The position numbers and the translations under genes are program-made. From positions 93,569 to 157,568 of the forward strand of contig NZ_JAAVVE010000003.1 in assembly GCF_018449795.1 (NCBI RefSeq): a stretch of DNA of 64,000 nucleotides, written 5' to 3'. Positions 15,768-24,830 of this stretch are shown here, one piece after another. The notes below the pieces were generated by a model, which saw only the letters and a list, made by a program, of their open reading frames with translations, was not told the origin of the DNA and did no database searches. The first letter of the stretch is position 1. Each line of letters starts with the position of its first letter. The stretch is from Sphingomonas sp. dw_22 (GTDB lineage: Bacteria > Pseudomonadota > Alphaproteobacteria > Sphingomonadales > Sphingomonadaceae).

Positions 15768-17276
15768 ATGGAGGATCGCGGTTCGGGCAGCCAGGTGGTG
15801 AAGCGTGTCGTCGTCGCGGGGGGCGGCACGGCCGGATGGGTCGCGGCCACGGCGCTGGTGCGGCACCTGGGACCGCTGCTCGACATCACGCTGGTCGAAT
15901 CGGACGAGATCGCCACCGTCGGCGTGGGCGAATCGACCGTGCCGACGTCGCGGACGTTCCACAACCTGATGGGGATCGACGAGCGCCGCTTCATGAGCGC
16001 CGCCCAGGCGACCTTCAAGCTCGGCATCGAGTTCCGGAACTGGGGCGCGATCGGCGATCGCTACATCCACTCGTTCGGCACCACCGGCAAGCGGCCGAAC
16101 TGGATGGCGGACTTCCACCATTTCTGGCTCCACGCCAAATCGCAGGGCTTTGGCGGCGACCTTTCGGACTATTATTTCGAATTGCAGGCCGGCGAGGCGA
16201 ACCGGTGCTCGACCGAGAGCCAGCCGCCGCTCAATTACGCCTTCCACATCGATGCGTCGCGCTATGCCCGCTTCCTGCGCGGCCTGGCCGAGCCGGCGGG
16301 AGTCAAGCGCGTCGAGGGCAAGATCCAGGAGGTCGCGCTCGATCCGGAGACGGGGTTCATCGACGCGCTCGTGCTCGAATCGGGCGCGCGCATCGAAGGC
16401 GATTTGTTCCTCGACTGCACCGGGTTCCGCGCGCTGCTGATCGAGCAGGCGCTGGAGACCGGCTTCGAGGATTGGGGCCAGTGGATCACCACCGACAGCG
16501 CGGTCGCGGTCCAGTCCAGCTCGATCAATCCGCCCCAGCCCTATACCGCCGCGATCGCGCACGAGGCCGGCTGGCGCTGGCGCATCCCGTTGCAGCACCG
16601 CGAGGGCAACGGCGTGGTCTTCTGCAGCGAGTTCCTGTCGGCCGACGAGGCGCGGGCCAAGCTGCTCGCCGAGATCGAGGGGGAACCGCTCGTCGAGCCA
16701 TGGCTGGTGCGCTTCAAGACCGGCATGCGGCGCAAGGCGTGGAACCGGAACTGCGTCGCGCTCGGCCTGGCCGGGGGGTTCATCGAACCGCTGGAATCGA
16801 CCAGCATCCATCTGATGAAGATCGCGGTGACGCGGCTGATCGAGGATTTCCCCTTCGACGGATGCCATGACGCGCTGGTCAACCGCTTCAACCAGAAATC
16901 GCGCATCGAATTCGAGGGCATCCGCGACTTCATCATCCTCCATTATCACCAGACCGAGCGCGACGATTCGGGCTTCTGGCGGCGATGCCGGACGATGGAG
17001 ATTCCGGATACGCTGGCGCAGCGGATCGCGCTCTTCCGTGAGAGCGGCATGGCATACCAGACGCAGGACGAGCTGTTCCGGGTCGATTCCTGGGTGCAGG
17101 TGCTGCAGGGCCAGCGGCTGGAGGCGCGCGGCCATCATCGCGTCGCGGCGATGATGCCGGAGCAGGATCTCCGCCGGGCGCTGGACGAACTGCGGATGCG
17201 GATCGTGGGCGCGGTCGCCGATCTGCCGGGCCATCCGGAGTATCTGGCGCGTTACTGCCCGGCCGAGACGTCCTGA
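15768..17276 (+). CDS. flavin-dependent tryptophan-halogenase-family protein
   Basis: A 502-residue protein from ATG 15768, with TGGAGGG just upstream. Signatures: the FAD-binding VVVAGGGTAGW (~14-24); GVGESTVP (~52-59); Lys84 within ATFKLGIEFRNW, aligned with the catalytic lysine that forms the chloramine; and WRWRIP (269-274), the motif that prevents normal monooxygenase chemistry. The family halogenates tryptophan or other aromatics using FADH2 supplied by a reductase. In sphingomonads these genes commonly accompany TonB receptors and may act on other substrates; none is adjacent here. It appears monocistronic. Confidence 0.9.
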   Translation: MEDRGSGSQVVKRVVVAGGGTAGWVAATALVRHLGPLLDITLVESDEIATVGVGESTVPTSRTFHNLMGIDERRFMSAAQATFKLGIEFRNWGAIGDRYIHSFGTTGKRPNWMADFHHFWLHAKSQGFGGDLSDYYFELQAGEANRCSTESQPPLNYAFHIDASRYARFLRGLAEPAGVKRVEGKIQEVALDPETGFIDALVLESGARIEGDLFLDCTGFRALLIEQALETGFEDWGQWITTDSAVAVQSSSINPPQPYTAAIAHEAGWRWRIPLQHREGNGVVFCSEFLSADEARAKLLAEIEGEPLVEPWLVRFKTGMRRKAWNRNCVALGLAGGFIEPLESTSIHLMKIAVTRLIEDFPFDGCHDALVNRFNQKSRIEFEGIRDFIILHYHQTERDDSGFWRRCRTMEIPDTLAQRIALFRESGMAYQTQDELFRVDSWVQVLQGQRLEARGHHRVAAMMPEQDLRRALDELRMRIVGAVADLPGHPEYLARYCPAETS

Positions 17277-17361
17277 GCCTCCAGCTTTCGGCTCCCGGGC
17301 TGGCGGGCCGCTTGCGATGCCTTGGCTCTTGTGCCGGTCGATCCGCCCTTCGCTAGTGTCG

Positions 17362-17380
17362 GATTCAATCGATTGGAATC
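17362..17380. promoter_or_regulatory. inverted repeat between convergent genes
   Basis: GATTCAATC followed by GATTGGAATC forms a nearly perfect dyad with one unpaired base. A GC hairpin, CCCCGGC/GCCGGGG (17388-17405), follows. The location between convergent genes makes a terminator role possible for the hairpin, but no T-run follows it on either strand. The AT-richer dyad looks more like a protein-binding site than a terminator. Confidence 0.45.
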
Positions 17381-17427
17381 GGTTTTCCCCCGGCCTTCGC
17401 CGGGGAAGGTGCTTCAACCAGGCGGTT

Positions 17428-18723
17428 TCATGCGCCGGTTACGCGCCATATGACATTGCCCAGATCATCCGCGATCAGCAGCGCGCCGGTCCTGTCGATC
17501 GCGAGGCCGACGGGGCGACCGCGCGCATGGCCCTTGCCGTCGAGGAAGCCGGTGACGACGTCCTGCGCCTTGCCGCTGGGCTTGCCGCCGCTGAAGGGCA
17601 CCCAGACGACCCTGTAGCCGTTGAAATGGCCGCGATCCCAGCTGCCATGCTCGCCGATAAAGGCGCCGCCGCGATAGGCGGGGGGCAGGCTGGCGCCGGT
17701 GTAGAAGGCCATGCCCAGCGGCGCCACATGCGAGCCCAGGCTATAATCGGGCGGGATCGCCTTCGCGACCATGTCGGGCCGCTCGGGCTTGACGCGCGGA
17801 TCGACATGCTGGCCCCAATAGCTCCACGGCCAGCCGTAGAACGCACCGTCGCGCACCGAAGTCATATAATCGGGCACCAGATCCGGACCCAGCTCGTCGC
17901 GCTCGTTGATGACGGCCCATAGCTGCCCGGTCTCGGGATTGAAGCTCAGCCCGTTGGGATTGCGCAGGCCCGTGGCATAGGCGCGATGGGCGCCGGTCGC
18001 GCGATCGACTTCCCAGATGCGGGCCCGGTCCCGCTCGGCCTCGATCCCGTTCTCGGTGATGTTGCTGTTCGAGCCGATGCCGACATAGAGCTTGGTGCCG
18101 TCCGGGCTGGCGACGAGGCTCTTGGTCCAGTGATGGTTGATCGGGCCGCCCGGCAGCTCGGTGAGGACGGTGCCAGGCGCGGTGATCCGGGTCTGGCCGG
18201 TGGCATAGGGATAGCGGACGATCGCGTCCTTGTTGGCGACGTAGAGGTCGCCGCCGACCAGGGCCACGCCGAAGGGGGAGTTCAGGTGATCGAGGAACAC
18301 CGTGCGCAGCTCGGGCTTGCCGTCGCCATCGGCATCGCGCAGCAGCGTGATCTGGTTGGCGCCCTGCACCTTGCTGTGGCCGAAGCTCTGGACCCAATCG
18401 ACCACGATATCCTTTGGCCGGGAGACCGGTTCGCTGTTCCCCTTGGGCTCGACCGCGAGGATATCGCCGTTCGGCAGCACGAAGATCGAGCGCACGTCCT
18501 TGAAGCCGCTCGCGAATGCGGCGACCTTCAGCCCCTGCGGGACCATGGGCGTCTGATCGCCCCAGGGGATGGGCGGGGCGATGCGCATCGGCGGCAGCAG
18601 ATACTGGTTCTGCGCGGGCAGGCCGGGATTGGGGCCGACCTGCGCATCGGTGGGGCCGCCGCCGCCGCAGCCGGCCAGGGAAAGCGAGGTGCTGCAAAGC
18701 GCCACTATCGTCGATGCACGCAT
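17428..18723 (-). CDS. PQQ-type sorbosone/glucose dehydrogenase family lipoprotein
   Basis: A 431-residue protein starting at ATG 18723. It has a lipoprotein signal with lipobox SLAGC (Cys19). The mature part is a six-bladed propeller-like protein of the glucose/sorbosone dehydrogenase family: FVLPNGDILAVEPKGN, NSPFGVALVGGDLYVANKD, GTKLYVGIGSNSN, LRNPNGLSFNPETGQLWAV, FIGEHGSWDR and RPVGLAIDRTGALLIADD. Members oxidise aldoses or sorbosone in the periplasm using PQQ. The start overlaps the upstream DUF2231 stop by one base (TGATG), so the two are co-expressed; the membrane partner may provide anchoring or electron flow, but that is speculative. Confidence 0.88.
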   Translation of the reverse strand: MRASTIVALCSTSLSLAGCGGGGPTDAQVGPNPGLPAQNQYLLPPMRIAPPIPWGDQTPMVPQGLKVAAFASGFKDVRSIFVLPNGDILAVEPKGNSEPVSRPKDIVVDWVQSFGHSKVQGANQITLLRDADGDGKPELRTVFLDHLNSPFGVALVGGDLYVANKDAIVRYPYATGQTRITAPGTVLTELPGGPINHHWTKSLVASPDGTKLYVGIGSNSNITENGIEAERDRARIWEVDRATGAHRAYATGLRNPNGLSFNPETGQLWAVINERDELGPDLVPDYMTSVRDGAFYGWPWSYWGQHVDPRVKPERPDMVAKAIPPDYSLGSHVAPLGMAFYTGASLPPAYRGGAFIGEHGSWDRGHFNGYRVVWVPFSGGKPSGKAQDVVTGFLDGKGHARGRPVGLAIDRTGALLIADDLGNVIWRVTGA

Positions 18724-19160
18724 CACCGGGCCTCCTGCCGCGCTTCGAGTGCATAGCCGAGCCAGCTCGTCACCACTGCGAGCAGCGCGACGATCGCCGA
18801 CAGGATCAGCCCGGTCGGCACCACCGACGTCCAGGCATCGCGGCTGTGGACGAAGCCGTTGACCAGCGCGAGCAGCAGCATCGCCGCCGTGGCGAGGCTG
18901 TGCGGCCAGGGCCGCTGGCGGCGACCGCGCCTGCGGTTCGACACCGCATCGACGATCCCGACAAGTGCCGCCAGCACGCCCATCAGCACGCCGCCGGTAA
19001 TCAGCCAGATGGAGAAGTTCGCCCACATCATCTGCGCGGTGTTCGCATAGGTGATGTCGGTGACGAGCGCCGCGGTGAAGAACGCCAGCGGATAGGCGGA
19101 GAGTATCCCGTGGATCGGATGCGTCCGGAGGGGAGCAGGGGACGGAAAGGCGGTAGCCAT
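18723..19160 (-). CDS. DUF2231 family membrane protein
   Basis: A 145-residue protein beginning MATAFPSPAPLRTHPIHGIL and then SAYPLAFFTAALVTDITY: the HPIHG..PLA signature of DUF2231. It has about four transmembrane helices (near 24-40, 50-70, 92-110 and 118-140). Family members are often near c-type cytochromes or periplasmic dehydrogenases and may bind haem through the conserved His residues; that is inference. The start at 19160 was chosen because upstream in-frame sequence has no family character. It is the first gene of the pair with the sorbosone dehydrogenase. Confidence 0.8.
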   Translation of the reverse strand: MATAFPSPAPLRTHPIHGILSAYPLAFFTAALVTDITYANTAQMMWANFSIWLITGGVLMGVLAALVGIVDAVSNRRRGRRQRPWPHSLATAAMLLLALVNGFVHSRDAWTSVVPTGLILSAIVALLAVVTSWLGYALEARQEAR

Positions 19161-19258
19161 GCGCGGTGGTCCTGCGTCTGGAGGAGTGCCGCTGCTACGT
19201 ATGAGAAGCGTAGTTCGTTCCGCCGGGATCGATCCCGCAACCGGCTTCGGTGCGCCCG

Positions 19259-20413
19259 TCAACCCGCCGTTCGGCGCGCCATCATTTCCAGATAGGCGTC
19301 GAGCACGGCCTGGTTGATCGAATCCCACACATAGGCTTCGGCCTTGGCATGGCCGGCGGCGCCGGCGGTGCGGCGGAGCTCGGGGTTCTGGATCAGCCGG
19401 GCGATCGCGTCGGCATAGGCGCTGACGTCGCGCGGGGGGACGAGGAAGCCGTTGACGCCGTCCTCGACCAGATCGATCGCGCCGGTGGCGCGCGCGGCGA
19501 CAACGGGGACGCCGCAGGCCATCGTCTCCAGGGTCACGTTGCCGAAGGTCTCGGTGACGGAAGGATTGAACAGCACGTCCATCGAGGCGACGGCGCGGCC
19601 CAGCGCATCGCCGCGCTGGAAGCCGGCGAACGCGGCCTCGGGCACGCGCTCGGCGAACCAGCCGCGCGCCGGGCCGTCGCCGATGACGAGCACGCGGTGC
19701 GGCACGCCGCGCTCGGTGAGCGCGTTGCAGACGCCGGCGAAGATATCGAGGCCCTTTTCCAGCACCAGCCGGCCGAGAAAGCCGATCGCGAACTCGTCAT
19801 CGGCGATGCCGAGCGACCGGCGCCATTCGAGGCTGCGCATCCCCGGGTTGAAGCGATCGTGGTTCACGCCGCGCGACCAGATGCCGATCGGCGTGGTGAC
19901 GCCCCATCCGCGGATCATGTCGGCGGTCGACTTGCCGGGGGTCACGACCTGGTCGACGCGATTGTAGAAGCGGGTCAGGCCCTTGATTATCAGCGGCGCG
20001 AGGAAGCCGAGATGATAATAGCTGGGATAGGTCTCGAACCTGGTGTGGAGCGAGGCGAAGGTGGCGATGCCGCGCTTGCGCGCCCAGGTCACCGCGCGGT
20101 GACCCAGCACTTCGGGGGCCGAGACATGGACGATGTTGGGGGCGAACGCCTCCAGGTCGCGGCGGATGCCGGCGGGCAGGCTGACCGCGAACTTGTATTC
20201 GGCGCGGCCGCCGGGGACCGGGAGCGAGGGCACGCTGACCAGATCGCCCGCGGGCTCGAACGCCGGGGTGCTGGTGGTCGGCGAATAGACGCGGACCTGC
20301 ACGCCCTGGCGCAGCAGATAGTCGACGAGCAGGTTCAGCGCCTGGTTCGCACCGTCGCGAACGTAATTGTAATTGCCGCTGAAGAGCGCGACGCGAAGGT
20401 CGGAGGGTTGCAT
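19259..20413 (-). CDS. GT4-family glycosyltransferase (mannosyltransferase-like)
   Basis: A 384-residue GT-B enzyme. The N-terminal domain opens with LRVALFSGNYNYVRDGANQAL and contains NIVHVSAPEVLGHRAV. The C-terminal domain has VTPGKSTADMIRGWGV, IGFLGRLVLEKGLDIFAG and NPSVTETFGNVTLETMACGVPV, the donor-binding E-x7-E region. The set resembles GDP-mannose-dependent alpha-mannosyltransferases such as MgtA used for glycolipids; donor and acceptor are not readable. I start at ATG 20413 because the longer frame would add about 100 low-complexity residues. It does not neighbour other polysaccharide genes. Confidence 0.86.
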   Translation of the reverse strand: MQPSDLRVALFSGNYNYVRDGANQALNLLVDYLLRQGVQVRVYSPTTSTPAFEPAGDLVSVPSLPVPGGRAEYKFAVSLPAGIRRDLEAFAPNIVHVSAPEVLGHRAVTWARKRGIATFASLHTRFETYPSYYHLGFLAPLIIKGLTRFYNRVDQVVTPGKSTADMIRGWGVTTPIGIWSRGVNHDRFNPGMRSLEWRRSLGIADDEFAIGFLGRLVLEKGLDIFAGVCNALTERGVPHRVLVIGDGPARGWFAERVPEAAFAGFQRGDALGRAVASMDVLFNPSVTETFGNVTLETMACGVPVVAARATGAIDLVEDGVNGFLVPPRDVSAYADAIARLIQNPELRRTAGAAGHAKAEAYVWDSINQAVLDAYLEMMARRTAG

Positions 20414-20490
20414 TGGTCGCGGCGCATAGCGGGCGGGGGAGTGGGGGGCAAGATTTTGCGTCCGGCGTCGATTCCTCGCCCTGGAACAAT

Positions 20491-20781
20491 TCAGAGGCGA
20501 CGCGGGGCGTCCATTCGCTGGTGCAGAATACGAACGACAGCGATCCCATAGCGCGTCTGCCGGAAATAGATGACATGCTGCTCGACGTTCCGCCGACGAT
20601 AGCCGGGCCGGATAGTCGCGCAGCTTTGGGATTGCAGCGGAGCTTCGGCCAGGCTGGCGCAGGCCGCTTCGATAAGATCGGTGTAGCGGAGCGCCTGAGG
20701 CAGTCCCCATTGCGCTACAGTGTAATCGAAAACCCCGTCCAGATCGCGCTGTGCCTTCGGACTGAGCCGATATTCAGCCAT
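20491..20781 (-). CDS. parE: ParE-family toxin (RelE/ParE superfamily)
   Basis: A 96-residue basic protein: AEYRLSPKAQRDLDGVFDYT, then WGLPQALRYTDLIEAACASLAEAP and a C-terminal HVIYFRQTRYGIAVVRILHQRMD. That is the ParE pattern (DNA-gyrase-poisoning toxins). Its start at 20781 overlaps the end of parD by eight bases, with parD first, the classic antitoxin-toxin order. The C-terminal HQRMD fits ParE rather than YoeB. Both genes look intact. Confidence 0.9.
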   Translation of the reverse strand: MAEYRLSPKAQRDLDGVFDYTVAQWGLPQALRYTDLIEAACASLAEAPLQSQSCATIRPGYRRRNVEQHVIYFRQTRYGIAVVRILHQRMDAPRRL

Positions 20782-21019
20782 GCTGCGCGGCTTTGCGCTG
20801 CTTGAAGGCGCCAAAGTCGAAGCGCTCCGGCTCGCCGCTCTGTTCGCCCTCCACGATCGCCTGGCGAATGGTCTCGAGCTCGAAACTGCGCTCCTGCTCG
20901 CGGCGGATCAGGTCGCGGATCGCCTCGCTGTCGTTGGTGTAGCTGCCGGCGGCGATCTGCTCCGCGATCCAGGCATCCTGCTGCTCGGTAAGCGTGATCG
21001 TCTTGCGCACGGTTCCCAT
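20774..21019 (-). CDS. parD: ParD-family antitoxin
   Basis: An 81-residue acidic protein. The N-terminus TVRKTITLTEQQDAWIAEQI followed by AAGSYTNDSEAIRDLIRREQ is the ribbon-helix-helix DNA-binding domain of ParD/CopG antitoxins; the C-terminal tail (EGEQSGEPERFDFGAFKQRK) wraps the toxin. ParD normally represses its own operon together with ParE; the promoter would be just before 21019, but I could not define an operator there. Confidence 0.9.
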   Translation of the reverse strand: MGTVRKTITLTEQQDAWIAEQIAAGSYTNDSEAIRDLIRREQERSFELETIRQAIVEGEQSGEPERFDFGAFKQRKAAQHG

Positions 21020-21145
21020 CGCTCCAGCTCCAGTTAAAATGAGATCATCATATTATTGGTGCAATTTAGTGCGGTTCGGAATGGTGGGCAAGAACCGTGA
21101 AATGCGACCTTGTTCCCTTCCTGTTCTCGCGGTATGTCCTTGCCC

Positions 21146-22516
21146 ATGGCGAAGCCCCAGAAGCGTTATGTCTGCCAGGCCTGCGGGTCGGTCGCGTCGA
21201 AATGGGCGGGGCAATGCGCCGATTGCGGGGACTGGAACACGCTCGTCGAGGATGCCGGCGGCGTGGTGACGCCGTTCCAGGCGCGGCATAACCTCCAGTC
21301 GGGCGGGCGGGCGATTCAGCTCAGCGGGCTGAACAGCGACATCGCGTTGCCCGAGCGGATGGCGACCGGGATCGCCGAGCTCGACCGGGCGCTGGGCGGC
21401 GGGTTCGTGGAAGGATCGGCCACGCTGATCGGCGGCGATCCGGGGATCGGCAAGTCGACATTGCTGCTCCAGGCGGCGGCGAAGATCGCCACGCGGGGGC
21501 TGAGCGTCGCCTATGTCTCGGGCGAGGAGGCGGCGGACCAGGTGCGGCTGCGGGCGCGACGGCTGGGGCTGGGCAATGCGCCGGTGCAGCTCGCGGCGGC
21601 GACTTCGGTGCGCGATATCCTGACGACGCTGGGGGAGGGTGCGCCGCCGGCGCTGCTGGTGATCGATTCGATCCAGACGATGCATTCGGACCTGATCGAG
21701 GGCGCGCCGGGGACGGTGAGCCAGGTGCGGGCGAGCGCGGGCGAGCTGATCCGCTTCGCCAAGGAGCGCGGCACGGCGCTGGTGCTGGTGGGGCATGTCA
21801 CCAAGGACGGCAGCATCGCGGGGCCGCGCGTGCTGGAGCATATGGTCGATACCGTGCTGGCCTTCGAGGGCGAGCGCAGCCACCAGTATCGCATCCTGAG
21901 GGCGGTCAAGAACCGCTTTGGCGGCACCGACGAGATCGGCGTGTTCGCGATGGAGAGCGAGGGGCTTTCGGAAGTCTCCAATCCCTCTTCGCTGTTCCTG
22001 ACCCAGCGCGACGAGAGCGTGACGGGGACGATCGTGTTTCCGGCGCTGGAGGGGACGCGGCCGGTGCTGGTCGAGGTGCAGGCGCTGACGGTGCGGCTGG
22101 CGAGCGGCGCGACGCCGCGGCGGGCGGTGGTCGGCTGGGATTCGGCGCGGCTGTCGATGGTGCTGGCGGTGCTGGAGGCGCGGTGCGGGCTGAGCTTCTC
22201 GTCGTGCGAGGTGTATCTGAACATCGCGGGGGGATACCGGGTGCAGGATCCGGCGGCGGACCTGGCGGTGGCGGCGGCTCTGGTTTCCGCGCTGGCCGAG
22301 CGGCCGATGCCGGCGGACGCGGTGGCGTTCGGCGAGATCGCGCTGTCGGGCGAGGTGCGGCCGGTGGCGCATGGGGCCTTGCGGTGCCGGGAAGCGGGCA
22401 AGCTGGGCTTCGCGCGGGCGCTGGCGCCGGTGACGCAGGCCAAGGACAAGGGCGGGCTGGAGATCGCGGGGTTCCGGACGCTCGGGGCGTTCGTGGACCA
22501 TCTGCTGGGGCGGTAG
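21146..22516 (+). CDS. radA: DNA repair protein RadA
   Basis: A 456-residue protein from MAKPQKRYVC; an ATG four codons earlier (21134) is equally possible, and neither has a clear ribosome site. Domains: a zinc finger with CQACG and CADCG (Cys10, 13, 24, 27); a RecA-like core with Walker A GGDPGIGKST (about 96-105) and Walker B LLVIDSIQTM; the RadA-specific KNRFG motif; and a Lon-like C-terminal domain. RadA is a DnaB-like helicase that drives branch migration in recombination. It appears to be a single-gene unit, divergent from parDE. Confidence 0.96.
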   Translation: MAKPQKRYVCQACGSVASKWAGQCADCGDWNTLVEDAGGVVTPFQARHNLQSGGRAIQLSGLNSDIALPERMATGIAELDRALGGGFVEGSATLIGGDPGIGKSTLLLQAAAKIATRGLSVAYVSGEEAADQVRLRARRLGLGNAPVQLAAATSVRDILTTLGEGAPPALLVIDSIQTMHSDLIEGAPGTVSQVRASAGELIRFAKERGTALVLVGHVTKDGSIAGPRVLEHMVDTVLAFEGERSHQYRILRAVKNRFGGTDEIGVFAMESEGLSEVSNPSSLFLTQRDESVTGTIVFPALEGTRPVLVEVQALTVRLASGATPRRAVVGWDSARLSMVLAVLEARCGLSFSSCEVYLNIAGGYRVQDPAADLAVAAALVSALAERPMPADAVAFGEIALSGEVRPVAHGALRCREAGKLGFARALAPVTQAKDKGGLEIAGFRTLGAFVDHLLGR

Positions 22517-22668
22517 GGGTAGGTGGCGGCAGTGTGTCCGCTTCTGGTCACACGGAGGGACTGGCTGCCATCCAGGAAGAGGCTGTTGGAGATCGTCAAT
22601 GCGCAAGGTAGGGTCGGCCCGCTCGCGCCATGAAGCTCCGGGCACGATTCTTCTTGTCGGGGGGCGAT

Positions 22669-24093
22669 ATGGCGACGGTCGAGGCACGATCCTACGAACC
22701 ATCGCTAACGCGCACGCTGACCTTGCTGCCGGCGATGGCGCTGATCGTGACGAACGTCGTCGGCACCGGCATCTTCACCAAGACGCGCGCGATGACCTGC
22801 AATGTCGGCTCGCCCTGGCTCGTCCTGCTCGCCTTCGCGGCGGCGGGCCTGCTCACCCTCGCGGGCGCGCTCACCTTCGCCGAGCTGGGGGCGATGCTAC
22901 CGCGCTCCGGCGGGCACTACACCTATATCGGCACCGCCTTCGGCCGCTTCTGGGCCTTCCTGTTCGGCTGGATGGAGACCCTGCTCGATGGCGCCGCCAG
23001 CGTCGCCGCGATCGCCATGGTCTTCGCGATCTTCCTGAACGACCTGACCGGGGGCGCACTCTCTTCAGGCGAGGTGCTGCTCGCCACGCTCGCGACGATC
23101 GGCGCGACGACGTTGCTGGCAAGCGCCTCGATGCACGCGAACGGCAGAGTCGTCGCCGTCATGACGGCCCTGAAGCTGCTCTTGATCGCAGGGATCGGCG
23201 TGGCCGCCTTCTGGGTCGCGGATGGTTCGTTCGCGCATTTCGCCGGCAATGCGGCGGGCGCGGCATGCGCGGACGTGTCGCTGAGCGCCAGACACGGGAT
23301 CGCCGGGTTCGGCGCGGCGATGATCGGCGCCTTATGGGCCTATAATGGCTGGGCTGACCTGTCCTTCGTTGCCGAGGAGGTCCGGCGGCCGGGCGTGACG
23401 CTGCCGCGTGCCATCATCGGCTCCAGCCTGCTCGTCATCGCGCTCTATCTTCTCGTCAACCTCGGCTATTTCTTCGCACTCGACCCGAAAACGATTGCCG
23501 GCCTGCCGGAAACCGCCTCGGTGGCCGGCGCGGTCCTTTCGCGATTGTTCGGCGCAGGCGGCGCATCGCTGCTGATCGTCGCCATGATGATCTCGACCGC
23601 CGGCGCCCTTCACTCGACGTCGCTGTCGATCGCGCGCATCCCCTTCGGCATGGCCCGTGATGGCCTGCTGCCGGCATGGCTGGCGGCTGTCTCGCCGAGG
23701 AGCCGGGTGCCGGTTCACGCCACGCTTCTGGTCGGCCTGTGCGCCGGCCTGTTCGCGCTCTCCGGGACATTCGACGCGCTGACCGACATGATCGTCTTCG
23801 CGCTGCTGTTCTTCAACGGGCTGGGCGTCGCCTCCGTCTATGTCCTGCGCCGCTCGCTCCCGCGGCTCGACCGTCCCTATCGCGTTCCCGGCTATCCTTT
23901 CGTGCCGGCGGCCTTCCTGATCGTCAGCGCCGCCTTGATGCTGAACACGTTGATCACGGCACCTGCCCGGGCTCTGATGGGTGTGGCACTCGTCGCAACG
24001 GGCGTTCCCGTCTACCTGTTCTTTTCGCGGCGTTCGCGGGCGGTTGCGGCATGGGATGATGACCGCTTTTCAGGCGGCATCGAAGATCTCTGA
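22669..24093 (+). CDS. APC-superfamily amino acid permease
   Basis: A 474-residue protein with about twelve transmembrane helices. TM1 carries ALIVTNVVGTGIFTKT, the unwound GxGIF substrate-binding motif of APC transporters; TM3 has FGRFWAFLFGWMETLLDGAAS and TM6 GALWAYNGWADLSFVAEEVRRPG. The C-terminus has RPYRVPGYPFVP, common in the APA/LAT groups. Substrate specificity cannot be assigned. Start at ATG 22669 after a G-rich stretch; an in-frame ATG 13 codons earlier is possible. It is flanked by more than 120-base gaps, so probably monocistronic. Confidence 0.87.
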   Translation: MATVEARSYEPSLTRTLTLLPAMALIVTNVVGTGIFTKTRAMTCNVGSPWLVLLAFAAAGLLTLAGALTFAELGAMLPRSGGHYTYIGTAFGRFWAFLFGWMETLLDGAASVAAIAMVFAIFLNDLTGGALSSGEVLLATLATIGATTLLASASMHANGRVVAVMTALKLLLIAGIGVAAFWVADGSFAHFAGNAAGAACADVSLSARHGIAGFGAAMIGALWAYNGWADLSFVAEEVRRPGVTLPRAIIGSSLLVIALYLLVNLGYFFALDPKTIAGLPETASVAGAVLSRLFGAGGASLLIVAMMISTAGALHSTSLSIARIPFGMARDGLLPAWLAAVSPRSRVPVHATLLVGLCAGLFALSGTFDALTDMIVFALLFFNGLGVASVYVLRRSLPRLDRPYRVPGYPFVPAAFLIVSAALMLNTLITAPARALMGVALVATGVPVYLFFSRRSRAVAAWDDDRFSGGIEDL

Positions 24094-24223
24094 TCGGCTG
24101 ACTTCGGGGGCGATGGCGGCCTTCGCCGGCGAGGAGATTCCGCACTGCCATGCAACGCTGCCCTCAGGGGGAGTTGGCGCCGCGCCGCTTCCGCGATAGG
24201 TCGCGCATCGGGAGGGTGATTGC

Positions 24224-24781
24224 GTGACCGGACTGGACATCATCGTGCTGATCGTGATCTGCGGGGCGGCCGTGCTCGGCTTCGTGCGCGGGTTCGTGAC
24301 CGAGGTGCTGGCGTTCGTCGCCTGGATCCTGGTCGTGGTGGCGATCAAGTTCTTCCATACGACCGTGACCGGGTGGCTCACCGGGCTGATCGGGACGGAG
24401 CAGGGGGCGGCGGTGCTTGCCTTCGCGATCCTGGGCGGCGTGACCTATTTCGCCGGGCGGCTGCTCGCCAACAATCTGGGATCGCGGATGCGCGACGGCT
24501 TCCTGGGGCCGATCGACCGGGCGCTGGGGCTGGGCTTCGGTGCGCTCAAGGGGCTGATCCTGGTGAGCGTCGCCTTCCTGCTGCTGGTGCTGGTGTTCGA
24601 TACCGTGGGCGGCGGGCGTTCGCAGCGGCCGGACTGGATCACCAAGTCGATGACCTATCCGATGCTCGACGCGACCAGCGCGGGAATCGCGGATTTCGTC
24701 GACCGGCGGCGCAAGGGTGAGCCGGTGTTCGGGGAAGCGGAGCCGGACGACCGTGAAGCGAATGCGAGCGCGCCGAGGTAA
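24224..24781 (+). CDS. cvpA: CvpA family inner-membrane protein
   Basis: A 185-residue protein with four transmembrane helices, opening TGLDIIVLIVICGAAVLGFVRGFVTEVLA, the CvpA signature; PIDRALGLGFGALKGLILVSV is the conserved second half. The C-terminus is charged and cytosolic. CvpA proteins affect colicin V export, biofilm and envelope stress. The GTG start has GGAGGG seven bases upstream. It often precedes purF, but here it is followed by an Fe-S scaffold-like gene. Confidence 0.9.
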   Translation: MTGLDIIVLIVICGAAVLGFVRGFVTEVLAFVAWILVVVAIKFFHTTVTGWLTGLIGTEQGAAVLAFAILGGVTYFAGRLLANNLGSRMRDGFLGPIDRALGLGFGALKGLILVSVAFLLLVLVFDTVGGGRSQRPDWITKSMTYPMLDATSAGIADFVDRRRKGEPVFGEAEPDDREANASAPR

Positions 24782-24830
24782 TTCGGTGCAGGGCCTCGCA
24801 TCTCGGCGCCCGGTCCACTAAGTCCCGGGC

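Noticed and set aside
19195..19258. A T-arm-like string (GGGATCGATCCC) suggesting a tRNA end.
   Set aside because: No TTC in the loop, no acceptor pairing and no anticodon arm; the sequence is simply self-complementary.
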